A stretch of DNA of 64,000 nt from Sphingopyxis sp. (GCA_013823985.1 PNNB01000024.1:1-64000); one strand, 5' to 3'. Counted from the first letter of the stretch, positions 1 to 10,038 are shown. Notes: generated from the letters alone by a model not told the origin. Program-made: numbers and translations.

Positions 1-1520
1 AAGCGATACGACCTACCGATTTTTCGAAAGACAAGGCCGGGTCAGGCGATCATGGCCGTCTTTATGATCTGATCTACAAGCGTGCGATGGCGAGCCAGAT
101 GGCGTCGGCACGCTTGGAACGCACGACGGTGGATATGTTAGACGGCACCGGACAAACCGGACTGCGCGCGACGGGTCAGGTGATGAAATTCCCCGGATTT
201 CTTGCGGTTTATGAAGAAGGCCTGGACGACAGCGAGGGCGAAGACAGCGCCATTTTGCCTCCGATGGTCGCTGGCGATTCTCCTGCAAAGCATGCAGTAG
301 AAAAGACCCAGCACTTCACTCAGCCGCCACCCCGTTTTTCGGAAGCGACCCTCGTCAAGCGGTTGGAAGAGCTGGGTATTGGCCGGCCATCAACCTATGC
401 GTCAACCATTCAGGTTCTGAAGGATCGCGCTTATGTTCGTGTCGAAAAGAACCGGTTTTTTGCGGAGGAATCCGGCCGCCTCCTCACCGCCTTTCTCGAA
501 CGATTCTTCGAACGCTATGTGGCCTATGATTATACCGCCGGGCTGGAAGACCAGCTAGACGATATCAGCGGTGGAAGGGCACAATGGCAGGCGTTTCTCG
601 AAACATTCTGGCGCGATTTCAAGCCCAAGACCGTAGAGGTAATGGACCAGAAACCGTCGGATATTACGGCAGAGCTCGACAAATTCCTGTCGCCTTATCT
701 CTTTCCGGAACGCGAAGACGGTAGCGACCCGCGCCTTTGTCCGAAGTGCGGTGAAGGTCGGCTTGCATTGCGCGGCGGCAAGTTCGGTGCTTTTGTGGCC
801 TGCTCCAATTATCCGGATTGCAAATATACACGGAAATTTGGGCAACCTGGCGGCGACGATGGAGAGGATACCGGCCCGGAAGTGCTCGGCGTCCATCCTG
901 AGACACAATTGGAAGTGAGCCGCAAGTCCGGGCGATTCGGCCCTTATGTCGAAATGGGCGAAGGGAAGGAGGCCAAACGCGCCTCGATCCCGAAAGATGT
1001 CCCGTCGGAGGATTTTGGCCTCGAATGGGCCATCAAACTGCTGTCTCTTCCGCGCACGGTCGGACTTCATCCCGAAAGCGGAGAACCAGTGACAGCGTCC
1101 ATCGGGCGCTACGGTCCCTATCTGGCGCATGCGGGCAAATATGCGCGTTTAACCTCGACAGCCGAAGTGTTCGAAACCGGCATGAACAGCGCCGTTGTCA
1201 AACTGGCAGAGGCGGCTGCAAACCCGGGGCGCGGGCGCGGCGCAGCGCGTGCTCCCTTAAAGGAGTTGGGCAAGCACCCGCGTACCGAAGCTGAAATCAA
1301 GTTGATGGAGGGTCGCTTCGGACCCTATGTCACCGACGGAACGACCAATGCGACGTTACCCAAATCCATCGCTCCCGATGCCCTGACTTTGGAAGAAGCG
1401 GCGCAGTTGATCGATGCGCGGGCCGCAATGCCGTCGAAGGGCAAGCCAAAAAAGAAAGCAGCTCCGAAGAAAAAGGCGCCGGCAAAAAAAGCGAAGAAAG
1501 CCGCCACCAAAGCGAAGTGA
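1..1520 (+). CDS. topA: DNA topoisomerase I, C-terminal part (5' end outside window)
   Basis: This is the carboxy-terminal part of the type IA topoisomerase that relaxes negatively supercoiled DNA. The frame is open from base 3, where it reads AIRPTDFS, a typical TopA core segment. A start at the internal ATG at 87 would therefore be an artefact. About 505 residues are visible. The text LVKRLEELGIGRPSTYAS belongs to the core. After it come a zinc ribbon (CPKC, then CSNYPDC), several short C-terminal repeats of the form GRFGPYV, and a Lys/Ala-rich basic tail. The tail is usual in alphaproteobacterial TopA and probably binds DNA. The active-site tyrosine lies upstream of the window. The gene is convergent with era. 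Confidence 0.96.
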   Translation, partial: AIRPTDFSKDKAGSGDHGRLYDLIYKRAMASQMASARLERTTVDMLDGTGQTGLRATGQVMKFPGFLAVYEEGLDDSEGEDSAILPPMVAGDSPAKHAVEKTQHFTQPPPRFSEATLVKRLEELGIGRPSTYASTIQVLKDRAYVRVEKNRFFAEESGRLLTAFLERFFERYVAYDYTAGLEDQLDDISGGRAQWQAFLETFWRDFKPKTVEVMDQKPSDITAELDKFLSPYLFPEREDGSDPRLCPKCGEGRLALRGGKFGAFVACSNYPDCKYTRKFGQPGGDDGEDTGPEVLGVHPETQLEVSRKSGRFGPYVEMGEGKEAKRASIPKDVPSEDFGLEWAIKLLSLPRTVGLHPESGEPVTASIGRYGPYLAHAGKYARLTSTAEVFETGMNSAVVKLAEAAANPGRGRGAARAPLKELGKHPRTEAEIKLMEGRFGPYVTDGTTNATLPKSIAPDALTLEEAAQLIDARAAMPSKGKPKKKAAPKKKAPAKKAKKAATKAK

Positions 1521-1523
1521 ACT

Positions 1524-1544
1524 GGAGTAGCCTTGCGCTACTCC
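1524..1544. terminator. Hairpin between convergent topA and era
   Basis: An 8-bp perfect stem (GGAGTAGC / GCTACTCC) with a 5-base loop begins 4 bases after the topA stop and overlaps the era stop codon. It has no clear T-run on either side. It could act as a weak bidirectional terminator or a 3'-end stabiliser for both messages. Confidence 0.45.
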
Positions 1545-2431
1545 ACCCATTCCAGCCCGATATCGCGGTACAGGCTGCGGTCTTCGTCCCATTTGGCGTG
1601 CACTTTCACATGCAAGTATAGGTGCACACGCACGCCCATTAACTTGGACAGTTCGGTTCGTGCAGCTTCGCCAATGGCTTTGATACGTGTTCCGCCTTTC
1701 CCTAGGACAATGGCGCGTTGGGTCGGGCGTGCTACCAAAATCTGCTGGTGGATTTCGAGAGACCCATCGTCCCGCTCGACATATTTTTCGGTTTCGACTG
1801 CACTTGCATAAGGCAGTTCTTCGTGGAGTTGGAGATAGAGCTGCTCACGCGTTATTTCCGATGCGATCAAGCGATCCGTGGCGTCTGAAACCTGATCCTC
1901 AGGGAAATGCCATTCACCTTCAGGCATGGCATCTGCCAACGCGGTTTTGAACTCTTCAAGCCCATCACCGGTGGCCGCACTGATGAAGTAGATTTGCTCA
2001 AAAGCACAGATTTCGGTGATTTTGGATGTAAGCGACAGAAGCTTTTCCTTCGCCGCTATGTCTACCTTGTTCAGAACCAACCATTTGCGTTCGGGACGGT
2101 CTTTGAGGCCTTGCAAAATTTTCTCGACCTTCGGTCCTGCTCCAGCACGACCATCGACAATCAGCGCGATGAGATCGGCATCGCCCGCGCCGTCCCAGGC
2201 GGCGGCCACCATTGCACGGTCAAGACGGCGTTGTGCGGCGAAAATGCCAGGTGTGTCTACCAGTATGATCTGCGTTTCCCCCTGCAAGGCAACCCCAAGC
2301 ATGCGGGTTCGCGTGGTCTGCGCCTTTGGGCTGACAATTGCCACTTTTTGCCCGACCAGCGCATTTACAAGCGTCGATTTTCCGGCATTTGGTGCGCCAA
2401 TGATAGCCACGTGTCCGCATTTTTTTGTCAT
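1538..2431 (-). CDS. era: GTPase Era
   Basis: Era is an essential Ras-like GTPase that binds 16S rRNA and takes part in 30S subunit maturation. The 297-residue protein has the P-loop GAPNAGKST at residues 12-20, DTPG at 59-62, NKVD at 121-124, and a C-terminal KH RNA-binding domain with the GKGG loop near residue 247. Length and order match the family. Its ATG overlaps the rnc stop (ATGA), so translation is probably coupled. The order lepB-rnc-era is the classical arrangement. Confidence 0.97.
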   Translation of the reverse strand: MTKKCGHVAIIGAPNAGKSTLVNALVGQKVAIVSPKAQTTRTRMLGVALQGETQIILVDTPGIFAAQRRLDRAMVAAAWDGAGDADLIALIVDGRAGAGPKVEKILQGLKDRPERKWLVLNKVDIAAKEKLLSLTSKITEICAFEQIYFISAATGDGLEEFKTALADAMPEGEWHFPEDQVSDATDRLIASEITREQLYLQLHEELPYASAVETEKYVERDDGSLEIHQQILVARPTQRAIVLGKGGTRIKAIGEAARTELSKLMGVRVHLYLHVKVHAKWDEDRSLYRDIGLEWVE

Positions 2432-3096
2432 GCGTAAGCCTCCAAAAAGGCAAGGGCGGCGGCCGTTTCGGCGGCCTGTTTGCTGTTAGCCGATGCGCTG
2501 ACCGGATCGAATCCTTTCACGGTAACGGTGATTTCAAAGCGCATGGCGTGGGGTGGGCCTTCCTTTTTTGTGATTTGGTAATCGGGTACTTTGCGACCAT
2601 GGGCCGCGCACCATTCTTGCAGCGCAGATTTTGGATGCTTGGGCGCGCCTTGTGCGGTTTCGATCATGGTCCCCCAAAGCCGCTCGATAAATCCGCGCGC
2701 AGCCTCCAGACCTTGATCGAGATACAGCGCGCCGATCACAGCTTCCATCGCATCGCCAAGCACGTTGTCGCTCTGCTGCGCGCCGTCATCGCGTGCTTGC
2801 TTGCCGAGCCGGATATAGCTGTTGAGATTGATTTGCCGGGCAATTTCGGCGCAGGTGCTACCTGCGACAAGAGCGTTCAGCCGATGCGACAGACGGCCCT
2901 CTGCTTCATCCGGATAGCGCCGGTACAGCATCTCTGAAATGACCAGGCCAAGGATGCGATCCCCCAAAAACTCGAGGCGCTGGTAGTCGGGCTGCCCTGT
3001 GCTTCCATGGGTCAGCGCACGGTTGTAAAGTTCAATATCGGTCGGTTTCTCTGGCAGTAAATCAGCCAACCAGTCGGCTTGGGACTTCTCGGTCAA
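2428..3096 (-). CDS. rnc: Ribonuclease III
   Basis: RNase III is a double-strand-specific endoribonuclease that processes rRNA precursors and structured mRNAs. The signature ERLEFLGDR appears here as QRLEFLGDR, followed by a second acidic cluster, DAMEAVIGALYLD. The C-terminal part is a dsRNA-binding domain ending in QAAETAAALAFLEAYA. I favour the TTG at 3096, which overlaps the lepB stop (TTGA) and follows AGGACAGGG, giving 222 residues. In-frame ATGs at 3144 and 3156 would overlap lepB by about 50-60 bases and add a low-complexity leader. The gene is central in the lepB-rnc-era operon. Confidence 0.93.
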   Translation of the reverse strand: MTEKSQADWLADLLPEKPTDIELYNRALTHGSTGQPDYQRLEFLGDRILGLVISEMLYRRYPDEAEGRLSHRLNALVAGSTCAEIARQINLNSYIRLGKQARDDGAQQSDNVLGDAMEAVIGALYLDQGLEAARGFIERLWGTMIETAQGAPKHPKSALQEWCAAHGRKVPDYQITKKEGPPHAMRFEITVTVKGFDPVSASANSKQAAETAAALAFLEAYA

Positions 3097-4001
3097 AATC
3101 CCTGTCCTATCCGTTCCGGCCGCGCCGCGCTGAACCAAGTCCATGGCAGCAGCCAACGCGATGAGCCATCGGTCGAGAACACTGTCACAAGAGCGCGTCC
3201 GACCAGATATTCCTGCGGCACGATGCCAATTGCTTTGCCGTCCGCAGGAAAGCGGCTGTCCGCACTTCTGTCGCGGTTATCGCCCATCAGGAATAGCTTA
3301 CCTTCTCCAACCACAAAGGCTTCGGTATCGTCGCCGGGCAACGCATCGTCCAAGTCCAATATCTCGTAAGATTTGCCCTCAGGCAGGGTCTCTTTGTAGC
3401 GCGGATACCGGCACTGGGTGCCGCCATTCTTCGCCGGCTCCTCAAAATCCTGACGCCAGCAGGGGAACTGTGTTCCCTCAAGCGACGCAGCTTCTCTCAT
3501 ATTGTCGGTTACAGGAATGACCAGATCGGCAATCCGCTCTTTTTTCACCGCAACGCCATTTATCTCAAGCACACCTGCACGCATCTGGATAACGTCGCCA
3601 GGCAGGCCGATGACCCGTTTGATATAATCATCCTTTAACGACGGTGGGGCCTTGAACACTACGACATCGCCCCGCTTCGGTTCCGACGCAAAGATCCTGC
3701 CCGGGATGAGTGGTAAGGAGAAGGGCAAGCTGTATTTCGAATATCCATAGGGCCATTTGGCGACGAGCAGATAATCCCCGATCAACAACCGGGGCTGCAT
3801 GGATTCCGATGGTATGTTGAACGGCGAAATGATGAAGCTACGCAGGATAAAGACAAACAGAGCGAGTTTCAGAAGAAACGTACCATATTCGCACCATTCG
3901 GACGCTGATTTGCCACTGGGATTGGCGCTATTCCCTTGAACAGAAGCAGCTTCGGGTTGTTCGGTCGTTGATGTCACATAAACTCGCAAATTAACTGTCA
4001 T
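3093..4001 (-). CDS. lepB: Signal peptidase I
   Basis: This inner-membrane serine protease removes signal peptides from exported proteins. The 302-residue form starts at ATG 4001. It has an amino-terminal hydrophilic stretch, one membrane segment at about 41-60, the catalytic serine in SESM (Ser67), the catalytic lysine in KRVIGLPGD (Lys128), and the box GDNRDRSADSR near the end. A TTG 33 bases upstream (4034) is an alternative start, but neither start has a strong ribosome-binding site. A two-cysteine insert in the periplasmic domain (FPCW and TQCRYP) may form a disulfide. It is the first gene of the lepB-rnc-era operon. Confidence 0.93.
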   Translation of the reverse strand: MTVNLRVYVTSTTEQPEAASVQGNSANPSGKSASEWCEYGTFLLKLALFVFILRSFIISPFNIPSESMQPRLLIGDYLLVAKWPYGYSKYSLPFSLPLIPGRIFASEPKRGDVVVFKAPPSLKDDYIKRVIGLPGDVIQMRAGVLEINGVAVKKERIADLVIPVTDNMREAASLEGTQFPCWRQDFEEPAKNGGTQCRYPRYKETLPEGKSYEILDLDDALPGDDTEAFVVGEGKLFLMGDNRDRSADSRFPADGKAIGIVPQEYLVGRALVTVFSTDGSSRWLLPWTWFSAARPERIGQGF

Positions 4002-4088
4002 TTTCGGACGTAAGGACTGGCCTTCTAATGCCAAGCCGCGCTATTGGCCAGTGCCGAGATTCCAACATGTTTTAAGCTAGGACCGCAA

Positions 4089-5591
4089 ATGACCGACAGC
4101 AACTGGGCGCAACTGGAAAACCATAAGGCGCCAGCCCTTCTTTCTCTGTTTGAAAGTGATGCGGAACGTGTTGCCAAATTGACGGTCGAACTGGCGGGGA
4201 TACGGTTTGATCTGTCCAAAACCCATCTGGACGATGCCCTTTTGTCGGGATTTTCGGCAATGGCAGAAAATGTCCGGCTAGGCGCAGCGAAAGAAGCCTT
4301 GTTCAGTGGCGCTATCGTCAATCCGACCGAAGGTCGCGCGGCCGAGCATACAGCAGAACGTGGTACCGGTAATCCCGATGCAGTCGCCCATGCGCGGGAA
4401 TTGCACAACCGGATGCGCAGTTTGATCGACGCCATAGATGCCGGTGCATTGGGCGAGATTGAGCATGTCCTACATATTGGTATCGGCGGTTCGGCCTTAG
4501 GCCCAAAACTGTTGATCGATGCATTGGGGCGCGAAGACGCGCGCTACAACGTGAAGGTTGTTTCAAACGTCGATGGCGCGGCTTTGACAGAAGCCATCGC
4601 AACCATGGATCCGCATAAGACGATTGTCGCGGTTGCATCAAAAACCTTCACAACCACCGAGACACTGCTCAACGCCAGCAGTGCGATGGAGTGGATGCGC
4701 AAGGGCGGCGTTGCAGACCCCTATGCCCAGTTCGTTGCTTTAACGGCATATCCCGAGAAAGCCATTGAATGGGGCATCGACGAAAGCCGTGTTTTGCCGT
4801 TTAATGAAGCTGTGGGCGGGCGTTATTCGCTGTGGTGCTCAATTGGCTTTCCTGTTGCACTTGGCCTCGGGTGGACGGCTTATGAAGAATTGCTCGAAGG
4901 CGCAGCGGCGATGGACCGGCACTTCCGGACGGCTCCGACATTGGAAAATGCTCCAACAATGGCGGCATTTGCCGATCTCTATTACGCCCAGTGCCGTGGC
5001 TGTCAGACCCGGGCGGTTTTCGCCTATGATGAACGCCTGCGTCTGCTTCCCGACTATCTCCAGCAGTTGGAGATGGAATCCAACGGCAAGTCGGTGACCG
5101 CAGAGGGTGCACCACTTGGTCGCCATAGTTCACCGGTCACCTGGGGCGGCGTCGGTACCGATGCGCAGCATGCCGTGTTCCAACTATTGCACCAGGGCAC
5201 ACACCTGATCCCTGTTGAATTCATCGCGAGCAAAACGCCCGGGCATGATTTTGATACCGCACATCATGAAGCGCTGTTGGTAAACTGCTTTGCACAAGGC
5301 GCTGCGTTGATGACCGGTCGCGCGTCCGATGATCTGGCCCGCAACTATGAAGGTAACCGTCCCTCGACGACGTTGTTGCTCGACGATGTAACTCCAGGCA
5401 CTGTGGGCGCCCTGATTGCCTTTTATGAGCATCGGACTTTTGCAAATGCGGTGATGCTGGGTATCAATCCATTTGATCAATTCGGTGTTGAACTGGGCAA
5501 GCAAATCGCAAAGGATATTAGCGAAAATGGTCCTAGCGGTTTCGATCCCTCGACCACCGCGCTTATAGAGGCGGCATTGGGCGAACTTTAA
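4089..5591 (+). CDS. pgi: Glucose-6-phosphate isomerase
   Basis: Pgi interconverts glucose 6-phosphate and fructose 6-phosphate. The 500-residue protein contains the phosphate-binding ASKTFTTTET, a GIGGSALGP loop, and the C-terminal family text FDQFGVELGKQIAKDI. The ATG at 4089 is chosen because AGGA stands at 4079-4082 and family members begin close to it. An ATG in the same frame at 4044 lacks such a site. The gene is divergent from lepB with a short intergenic region. In sphingomonads Pgi feeds the Entner-Doudoroff pathway, which is a general expectation and not visible here. Confidence 0.96.
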   Translation: MTDSNWAQLENHKAPALLSLFESDAERVAKLTVELAGIRFDLSKTHLDDALLSGFSAMAENVRLGAAKEALFSGAIVNPTEGRAAEHTAERGTGNPDAVAHARELHNRMRSLIDAIDAGALGEIEHVLHIGIGGSALGPKLLIDALGREDARYNVKVVSNVDGAALTEAIATMDPHKTIVAVASKTFTTTETLLNASSAMEWMRKGGVADPYAQFVALTAYPEKAIEWGIDESRVLPFNEAVGGRYSLWCSIGFPVALGLGWTAYEELLEGAAAMDRHFRTAPTLENAPTMAAFADLYYAQCRGCQTRAVFAYDERLRLLPDYLQQLEMESNGKSVTAEGAPLGRHSSPVTWGGVGTDAQHAVFQLLHQGTHLIPVEFIASKTPGHDFDTAHHEALLVNCFAQGAALMTGRASDDLARNYEGNRPSTTLLLDDVTPGTVGALIAFYEHRTFANAVMLGINPFDQFGVELGKQIAKDISENGPSGFDPSTTALIEAALGEL

Positions 5592-5688
5592 CCTATATTG
5601 CCTGCTTCGATAACTGTGGTGAACAAAAGCCATTGGTGGCAACCCTTCTTACACCCCACATGGCTGTGTGAACTGAAAGAAATATTCC

Positions 5689-7035
5689 ATGTTCGATTTT
5701 GACTATGATCTCTTTGTGATTGGCGCCGGATCCGGGGGCGTACGCGCTTCGCGCATAGCTGCGTCCCATGGCGCGCGTGTCGCTGTGGCGGAGGAATATC
5801 GCGTCGGCGGGACATGCGTCATTCGCGGATGTGTGCCCAAAAAACTATTGGTCTATGGGTCGCACTTTGCAGAAGACTTGGCGGACGCGCGACGTTTTGG
5901 GTGGGATACGGAAGGCGCCACATTCGATTGGCCTACGTTGCGCGACAATGTCGCTGCCGAAGTGGATCGCCTGGAAGGACTTTACGGTGAGACATTCGCG
6001 AACAACAAGGTCGAGGTGTTTCATGAACGGGCGACTTTGTCCGGCCCGCAAAGCGTCAAACTTGCCGGCGGTCGTGAAATAACCGCGCGCACCATTTTGG
6101 TTGCAACGGGTGCTTGGCCCTCCGTACCCTCCGTCCCGGGGGCTGAATTGGGCATTACGTCCAACGAAGTTTTCCATTTACCTGCTCTCCCCAAACGGGC
6201 TGTGATCGCCGGCGCTGGCTATATCGCCAATGAATTTGCCGGTATCTTCAACGAACTCGGCGTCGAAGTCACCCTGGTGACGCGCGGCGATAAAATGTTG
6301 AGGAGTTATGATCAGGAAATAGTCGAAAAACTTATCGGGATTAGCCGGGAAAAAGGCATCGATATCCGCATGAACTTCCCCTTTAAAGGCGCGCAAAAGC
6401 AGGCGGATGGTTCCATCTTGATCGACGGCGGGGATGCTGGAACAATTGAAACCGATTTGTTGATGTGGGCGATCGGTCGTGTTCCCAATACGTCAAATCT
6501 TGGTCTTGAAGATGTTGGAGTCGTGCTCGATTCCTCCGGGGCAGTTGTCGTGGGCGTGGATAACCGGACGAACATTGAAAGCATTTACGCCGTTGGAGAC
6601 GTAACGAACCGCGTGCAACTTACGCCGGTGGCCATTCGGGAAGGCCATGCTTTTGCCGATACCGTCTTCGGCAATAATCCGAGGACGATTGACTATAGTT
6701 GTATTCCTACGGCCGTATTCTCTAACCCACCCATCGCTGGAGTAGGTCTGACGGAAGAAGAAGCACGGGCCAAGTTTGGGGATGTCAAAGTCTATCGCAG
6801 CGACTTCCGGGCGATGAAGAATGTTCTAGCTGGCCGAAATGAGCGTGCACTTTATAAAATGATCGTTGACGGGGACACCCAAAAAGTCGTCGGGTTGCAC
6901 CTCATCGGTCCGGATAGTGGTGAAATACTGCAAGCTGCTGCAATCGCGGTGAAAGCCGGGCTGACGAAACAGGCTTTTGATGACACGGTCGCCTTGCACC
7001 CCAGTATGGCGGAAGAACTTGTTCTGATGAAATAA
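5689..7035 (+). CDS. gor: Glutathione-disulfide reductase
   Basis: This FAD- and NADPH-dependent enzyme reduces glutathione disulfide. The 448-residue protein has an amino-terminal FAD motif (GAGSGG, residues 12-17) and the redox-active cysteine pair in GGTCVIRGCVPKK (Cys43 and Cys48). The wording RGCVPKK is typical of glutathione reductase rather than lipoamide dehydrogenase. A central NAD(P)-binding region (GAGYIANEFAG) and the C-terminal LHPSMAEE active-site segment follow. The next gene is a convergent glutathione transferase-like gene whose stop lies immediately after the gor stop. Confidence 0.95.
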   Translation: MFDFDYDLFVIGAGSGGVRASRIAASHGARVAVAEEYRVGGTCVIRGCVPKKLLVYGSHFAEDLADARRFGWDTEGATFDWPTLRDNVAAEVDRLEGLYGETFANNKVEVFHERATLSGPQSVKLAGGREITARTILVATGAWPSVPSVPGAELGITSNEVFHLPALPKRAVIAGAGYIANEFAGIFNELGVEVTLVTRGDKMLRSYDQEIVEKLIGISREKGIDIRMNFPFKGAQKQADGSILIDGGDAGTIETDLLMWAIGRVPNTSNLGLEDVGVVLDSSGAVVVGVDNRTNIESIYAVGDVTNRVQLTPVAIREGHAFADTVFGNNPRTIDYSCIPTAVFSNPPIAGVGLTEEEARAKFGDVKVYRSDFRAMKNVLAGRNERALYKMIVDGDTQKVVGLHLIGPDSGEILQAAAIAVKAGLTKQAFDDTVALHPSMAEELVLMK

Positions 7036-7662
7036 TCAGGGGAAAAATGTGGGCGCATCGCCAGAGCGCCATTGCGGATAACGCTTCATGATCGCGAGAA
7101 ATAGCGGGGATGAAACGAGGCTATCAAGCCAATGCCGCAATGGTTCCAAAGGCAAGGCTTCGAACCAGTTCGGGTCTGTCGCGGCAAACTGCCGGACGAA
7201 CGGGAAAAGCGCAATATCGTTAAAACTGGGTCGACTAGAGCCCAAATAGCCGCTCGCGGCTAGTTTAGCGTTCAGCATTTCCAAATGCGCCAACGCGGCG
7301 TCGCGGTGGTCATTACCATCCGCCAAATCGTAACGGCCAGGATATTTATAGCGATCCAGATGCTGCTTGAATGGACCATCGTTCGCTGCAATCAAGTCAT
7401 CGTCGATATGCTGAAGCCATTTATCCGGATCATTGTGCTGAAGCGCCCAACGCATGATGTCGAGGCTCTCGTCCAAAACCCGTTCACCATCCAGAAGAAC
7501 AGGTACGGTCGCTTTTGGTGATATTTCGAACAGCTCCAGAGGTTTGTCGCGAAGCACGACTTCACGAAGTTCGACTGTCAAACCACTCACCGCAATCGCC
7601 ATACGTGCCCGCATCGCATAGGGGCACCGACGAAAACTGTAGAGAAGGGGTGGGCTCGTCAC
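7036..7662 (-). CDS. Glutathione S-transferase family protein
   Basis: The 208-residue protein has a thioredoxin-like amino-terminal domain with the text RRCPYAMRAR near residue 12, as in omega- or GrxB-like transferases that use a cysteine. The cis-proline segment KATVPVLL is followed by DESLDIMRW, which contacts the gamma-glutamyl group in the family. A helical C-terminal domain follows. The substrate cannot be told. The stop abuts the gor stop with no spacer, and trhO lies three bases upstream, so trhO and this gene may be co-transcribed. Confidence 0.82.
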   Translation of the reverse strand: MTSPPLLYSFRRCPYAMRARMAIAVSGLTVELREVVLRDKPLELFEISPKATVPVLLDGERVLDESLDIMRWALQHNDPDKWLQHIDDDLIAANDGPFKQHLDRYKYPGRYDLADGNDHRDAALAHLEMLNAKLAASGYLGSSRPSFNDIALFPFVRQFAATDPNWFEALPLEPLRHWLDSLVSSPLFLAIMKRYPQWRSGDAPTFFP

Positions 7663-7665
7663 TGT

Positions 7666-8604
7666 TTACAGTGCGCGCGGATTGACGCCGATATGCTGTT
7701 TACCCCGCTTCGAGGCGAGCGCGATTTGCTTTTGCCGTTCGGCATAACGCTGACGATCAGCTTCGCTGCGTTCATCGAAGCAGGCAGGGCACGAGACGCC
7801 TTCCTGATATGATGGCGATTGCTTGTCGTCCTCCGAAATCGGATGGCGGCATGCCCGGCAGAGTTCTTTGCTGCCCAGTTCGAGGCCATGTTTCACCGAG
7901 ACGCGATCATCGAACACAAAGCATTCGCCCTGCCACTTGCTTTCATCGGCGGGAACGGTTTCCAGATATTTCAATATCCCGCCTTCGAGATGATAGACCT
8001 CATCTATCCCTTCGGCCTTCAAAAAAGCCGTTGATTTTTCGCAGCGGATGCCGCCGGTGCAGAACATGGCGAATTTGGTTTTTCCCTGCGCCAAACTGTC
8101 CCGATTTTCGCGAAACCATTGTGGAAAATCGCGAAATGCCTTGGTGTGCGGGTCAATCGCGCCTTCAAAGGTTCCAATCGCAACCTCATAGTCGTTGCGT
8201 GTGTCGATCAGCACCGTATGGGGATCGGAAATAAGTGCGTTCCAGTCCTCAGGTTGCACATATGTGCCGACTTCCCGCTTGGGATCTATGCCGTCGACGC
8301 CCAGTGTCACAATCTCCTTTTTCAAGCGGACCTTCATCCGGTAAAAAGGCATTTCCTTGGCGTGGGAATATTTGACGTCCAAATCGGCACAGCCGGGCAG
8401 GGTTTTCAGGAATGCCACAACCGCGTCGATACCGTCTGCGCTGCCCGCTATAGTGCCATTTACACCTTCGTGTGCGAGCAGGATTGTCCCTTTGATACCG
8501 TGCGCAGTGCACAGGTCCGCAATTTGCGGCTGAAGCCGGGCAGGCTCTTCAAAGGCCGCAAAGCGATAAAGCGCGGCCACTTTTATGGGATGGGGCTGGG
8601 ACAT
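7666..8604 (-). CDS. trhO: tRNA uridine-34 hydroxylase, rhodanese type
   Basis: TrhO (YceA) hydroxylates uridine 34 of certain tRNAs, the first step towards 5-methoxyuridine or 5-carboxymethoxyuridine. The protein has an amino-terminal ferredoxin-like part ([13 protein letters not shown]), then a rhodanese domain with the catalytic loop [13 protein letters not shown]-terminal Cys-pair segment (CRAC, later CPAC) probably binds zinc. I choose the ATG at 8604 (312 residues). An in-frame start at 8625 would add seven residues. A prephenate-dependent sister pathway exists in other bacteria, but none of its genes are nearby. Confidence 0.9.
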   Translation of the reverse strand: MSQPHPIKVAALYRFAAFEEPARLQPQIADLCTAHGIKGTILLAHEGVNGTIAGSADGIDAVVAFLKTLPGCADLDVKYSHAKEMPFYRMKVRLKKEIVTLGVDGIDPKREVGTYVQPEDWNALISDPHTVLIDTRNDYEVAIGTFEGAIDPHTKAFRDFPQWFRENRDSLAQGKTKFAMFCTGGIRCEKSTAFLKAEGIDEVYHLEGGILKYLETVPADESKWQGECFVFDDRVSVKHGLELGSKELCRACRHPISEDDKQSPSYQEGVSCPACFDERSEADRQRYAERQKQIALASKRGKQHIGVNPRAL

Positions 8605-8631
8605 GCCGCGCCTATAGGCAAACAAGGCTTT

Positions 8632-10038
8632 TCAGGCAATGCGGTACGGCACGACGTCTCGCAGGTTGGGGTCGACTATGATTGCCCGGTCGCTGGGCGG
8701 GAAGGCGCGTTGGTCGCAATCGCTGCGCGGACAAATGCGGCACGACGCGCCAATAGGCGTCGCTGCTTGAGGAGAGGCTAGGTCCAGACCGTCGGCATAG
8801 ATAAAATCCCGCGCATGTTCGACCTCACATCCCAACGCGACGGCATAGCGCCGCGGCGCGCGGGCATAGCTTCCTGACGGTTTGACCAAGCCTTTAGCCA
8901 TCGAGACATAACGGACACCATCGGGCGTTTCGGCAAGCTGGACAAGGATACGGTCGGGAATCGCGACCGCCTCATGCACAATCCACAGCGGGCAGGCACC
9001 TCCAAAACGTGCGAATTGGAGGCGTGTCGCGCTATGACGTTTGGTGATATTTCCCGCCATGTCGACGCGGCAGAAAAAGAAAGGCAATCCACGCGCGCCC
9101 GAACGTTGAAGAGTCGAAAGCCTGTGACAAGCCTGTTCAAAGCTCACCCCGAAAACCTGCCGTAACCGGTCGATATCATGGCGCAGATGCCGTGCTTCTT
9201 GCCGGAAACGGTTATACGGCATCAAAAGCGCCCCCGCGGCATAGTTGGCGAGGCCTACAAAAAGCAGTTGTTGTGACGACCTGTTGCGCAGTCCCGAACC
9301 TTCGACAATGGCGGAGATGTCATCTTGTAACGCCAAAGCAACCAATTGATGCGCGAGTTGGAACCGTTGGCTTTCTGCCGGTTGGCTCTGATCGATCTGC
9401 AATTCGCCTGCACCGCTGTCATACTGGCGCAGGCCCGAATGCGCTGTGTAAATGAGCGAGATTGCCAAAGCATCACGGAGATAGCGTTCGATCGCTTCTG
9501 CTGATGGAGAAACGGTTTTGCTCGTCAGCTTCTCCGCCAATTCTTCCGCCGCACGGTCAAGCCGGTCGACATAGTTGCCGGCCATATGGAACCAGTCGCG
9601 CACTTCTTCCCAGGGCAAACGACTGCCACCCGCATTTTCGCTAGCCAGCGCTTCATCGACAATTTGTAATCGTTCACCCGTGCGGCGATATGCCGCGTGC
9701 AGGGCTACGAATTGATCTGCCAATGCGGGCTGTTGTTCGGCAATGCGGGTCAACTGGTCAACCGACAGAGGCGAAGTGAAAAGCGGATCGCTTGCCGCCT
9801 CGCGCAATGCTGCAAAGCGGCGGGTCGTCGCGTCCTCTTCGACATCTTGCCAATCCATCGGGAAATCCCGCGACAGCAGTTCGATAAGCGCTGGGGTGAG
9901 AGGTCGGTCGTCATGCTCGAGCTGCGACAGATAGGACACCGAAATGCCCAACAAAGCGGCCATTTCAGCTTGTTTAAGCCCGCGCGCGCTGCGTAGATTT
10001 CGCAATTGTGTTCCGGCAAAAACGCGGCGTTTCGCCAT
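8632..10038 (-). CDS. Acyl-CoA-responsive transcriptional regulator, RamB/PrpR/ScfR type
   Basis: The 468-residue regulator has an amino-terminal XRE helix-turn-helix (residues about 10-65, with VSYLSQLEHDDRPLTP). A central ImmA/IrrE-like domain follows, whose zinc motif is degenerate (LAHQLVAL in place of HEXXH). The C-terminal domain carries CRICPRSDC (Cys433, 436 and 441) followed by QRAFPP. In Mycobacterium tuberculosis PrpR, the equivalent domain binds acyl-CoA and an iron-sulfur cluster. The start is ATG 10038; longer in-frame starts reach into the operator region. The gene is divergent from pccB, so it is very probably the local switch for propionyl-CoA use. Activator or repressor action cannot be read from sequence. 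Confidence 0.88.
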   Translation of the reverse strand: MAKRRVFAGTQLRNLRSARGLKQAEMAALLGISVSYLSQLEHDDRPLTPALIELLSRDFPMDWQDVEEDATTRRFAALREAASDPLFTSPLSVDQLTRIAEQQPALADQFVALHAAYRRTGERLQIVDEALASENAGGSRLPWEEVRDWFHMAGNYVDRLDRAAEELAEKLTSKTVSPSAEAIERYLRDALAISLIYTAHSGLRQYDSGAGELQIDQSQPAESQRFQLAHQLVALALQDDISAIVEGSGLRNRSSQQLLFVGLANYAAGALLMPYNRFRQEARHLRHDIDRLRQVFGVSFEQACHRLSTLQRSGARGLPFFFCRVDMAGNITKRHSATRLQFARFGGACPLWIVHEAVAIPDRILVQLAETPDGVRYVSMAKGLVKPSGSYARAPRRYAVALGCEVEHARDFIYADGLDLASPQAATPIGASCRICPRSDCDQRAFPPSDRAIIVDPNLRDVVPYRIA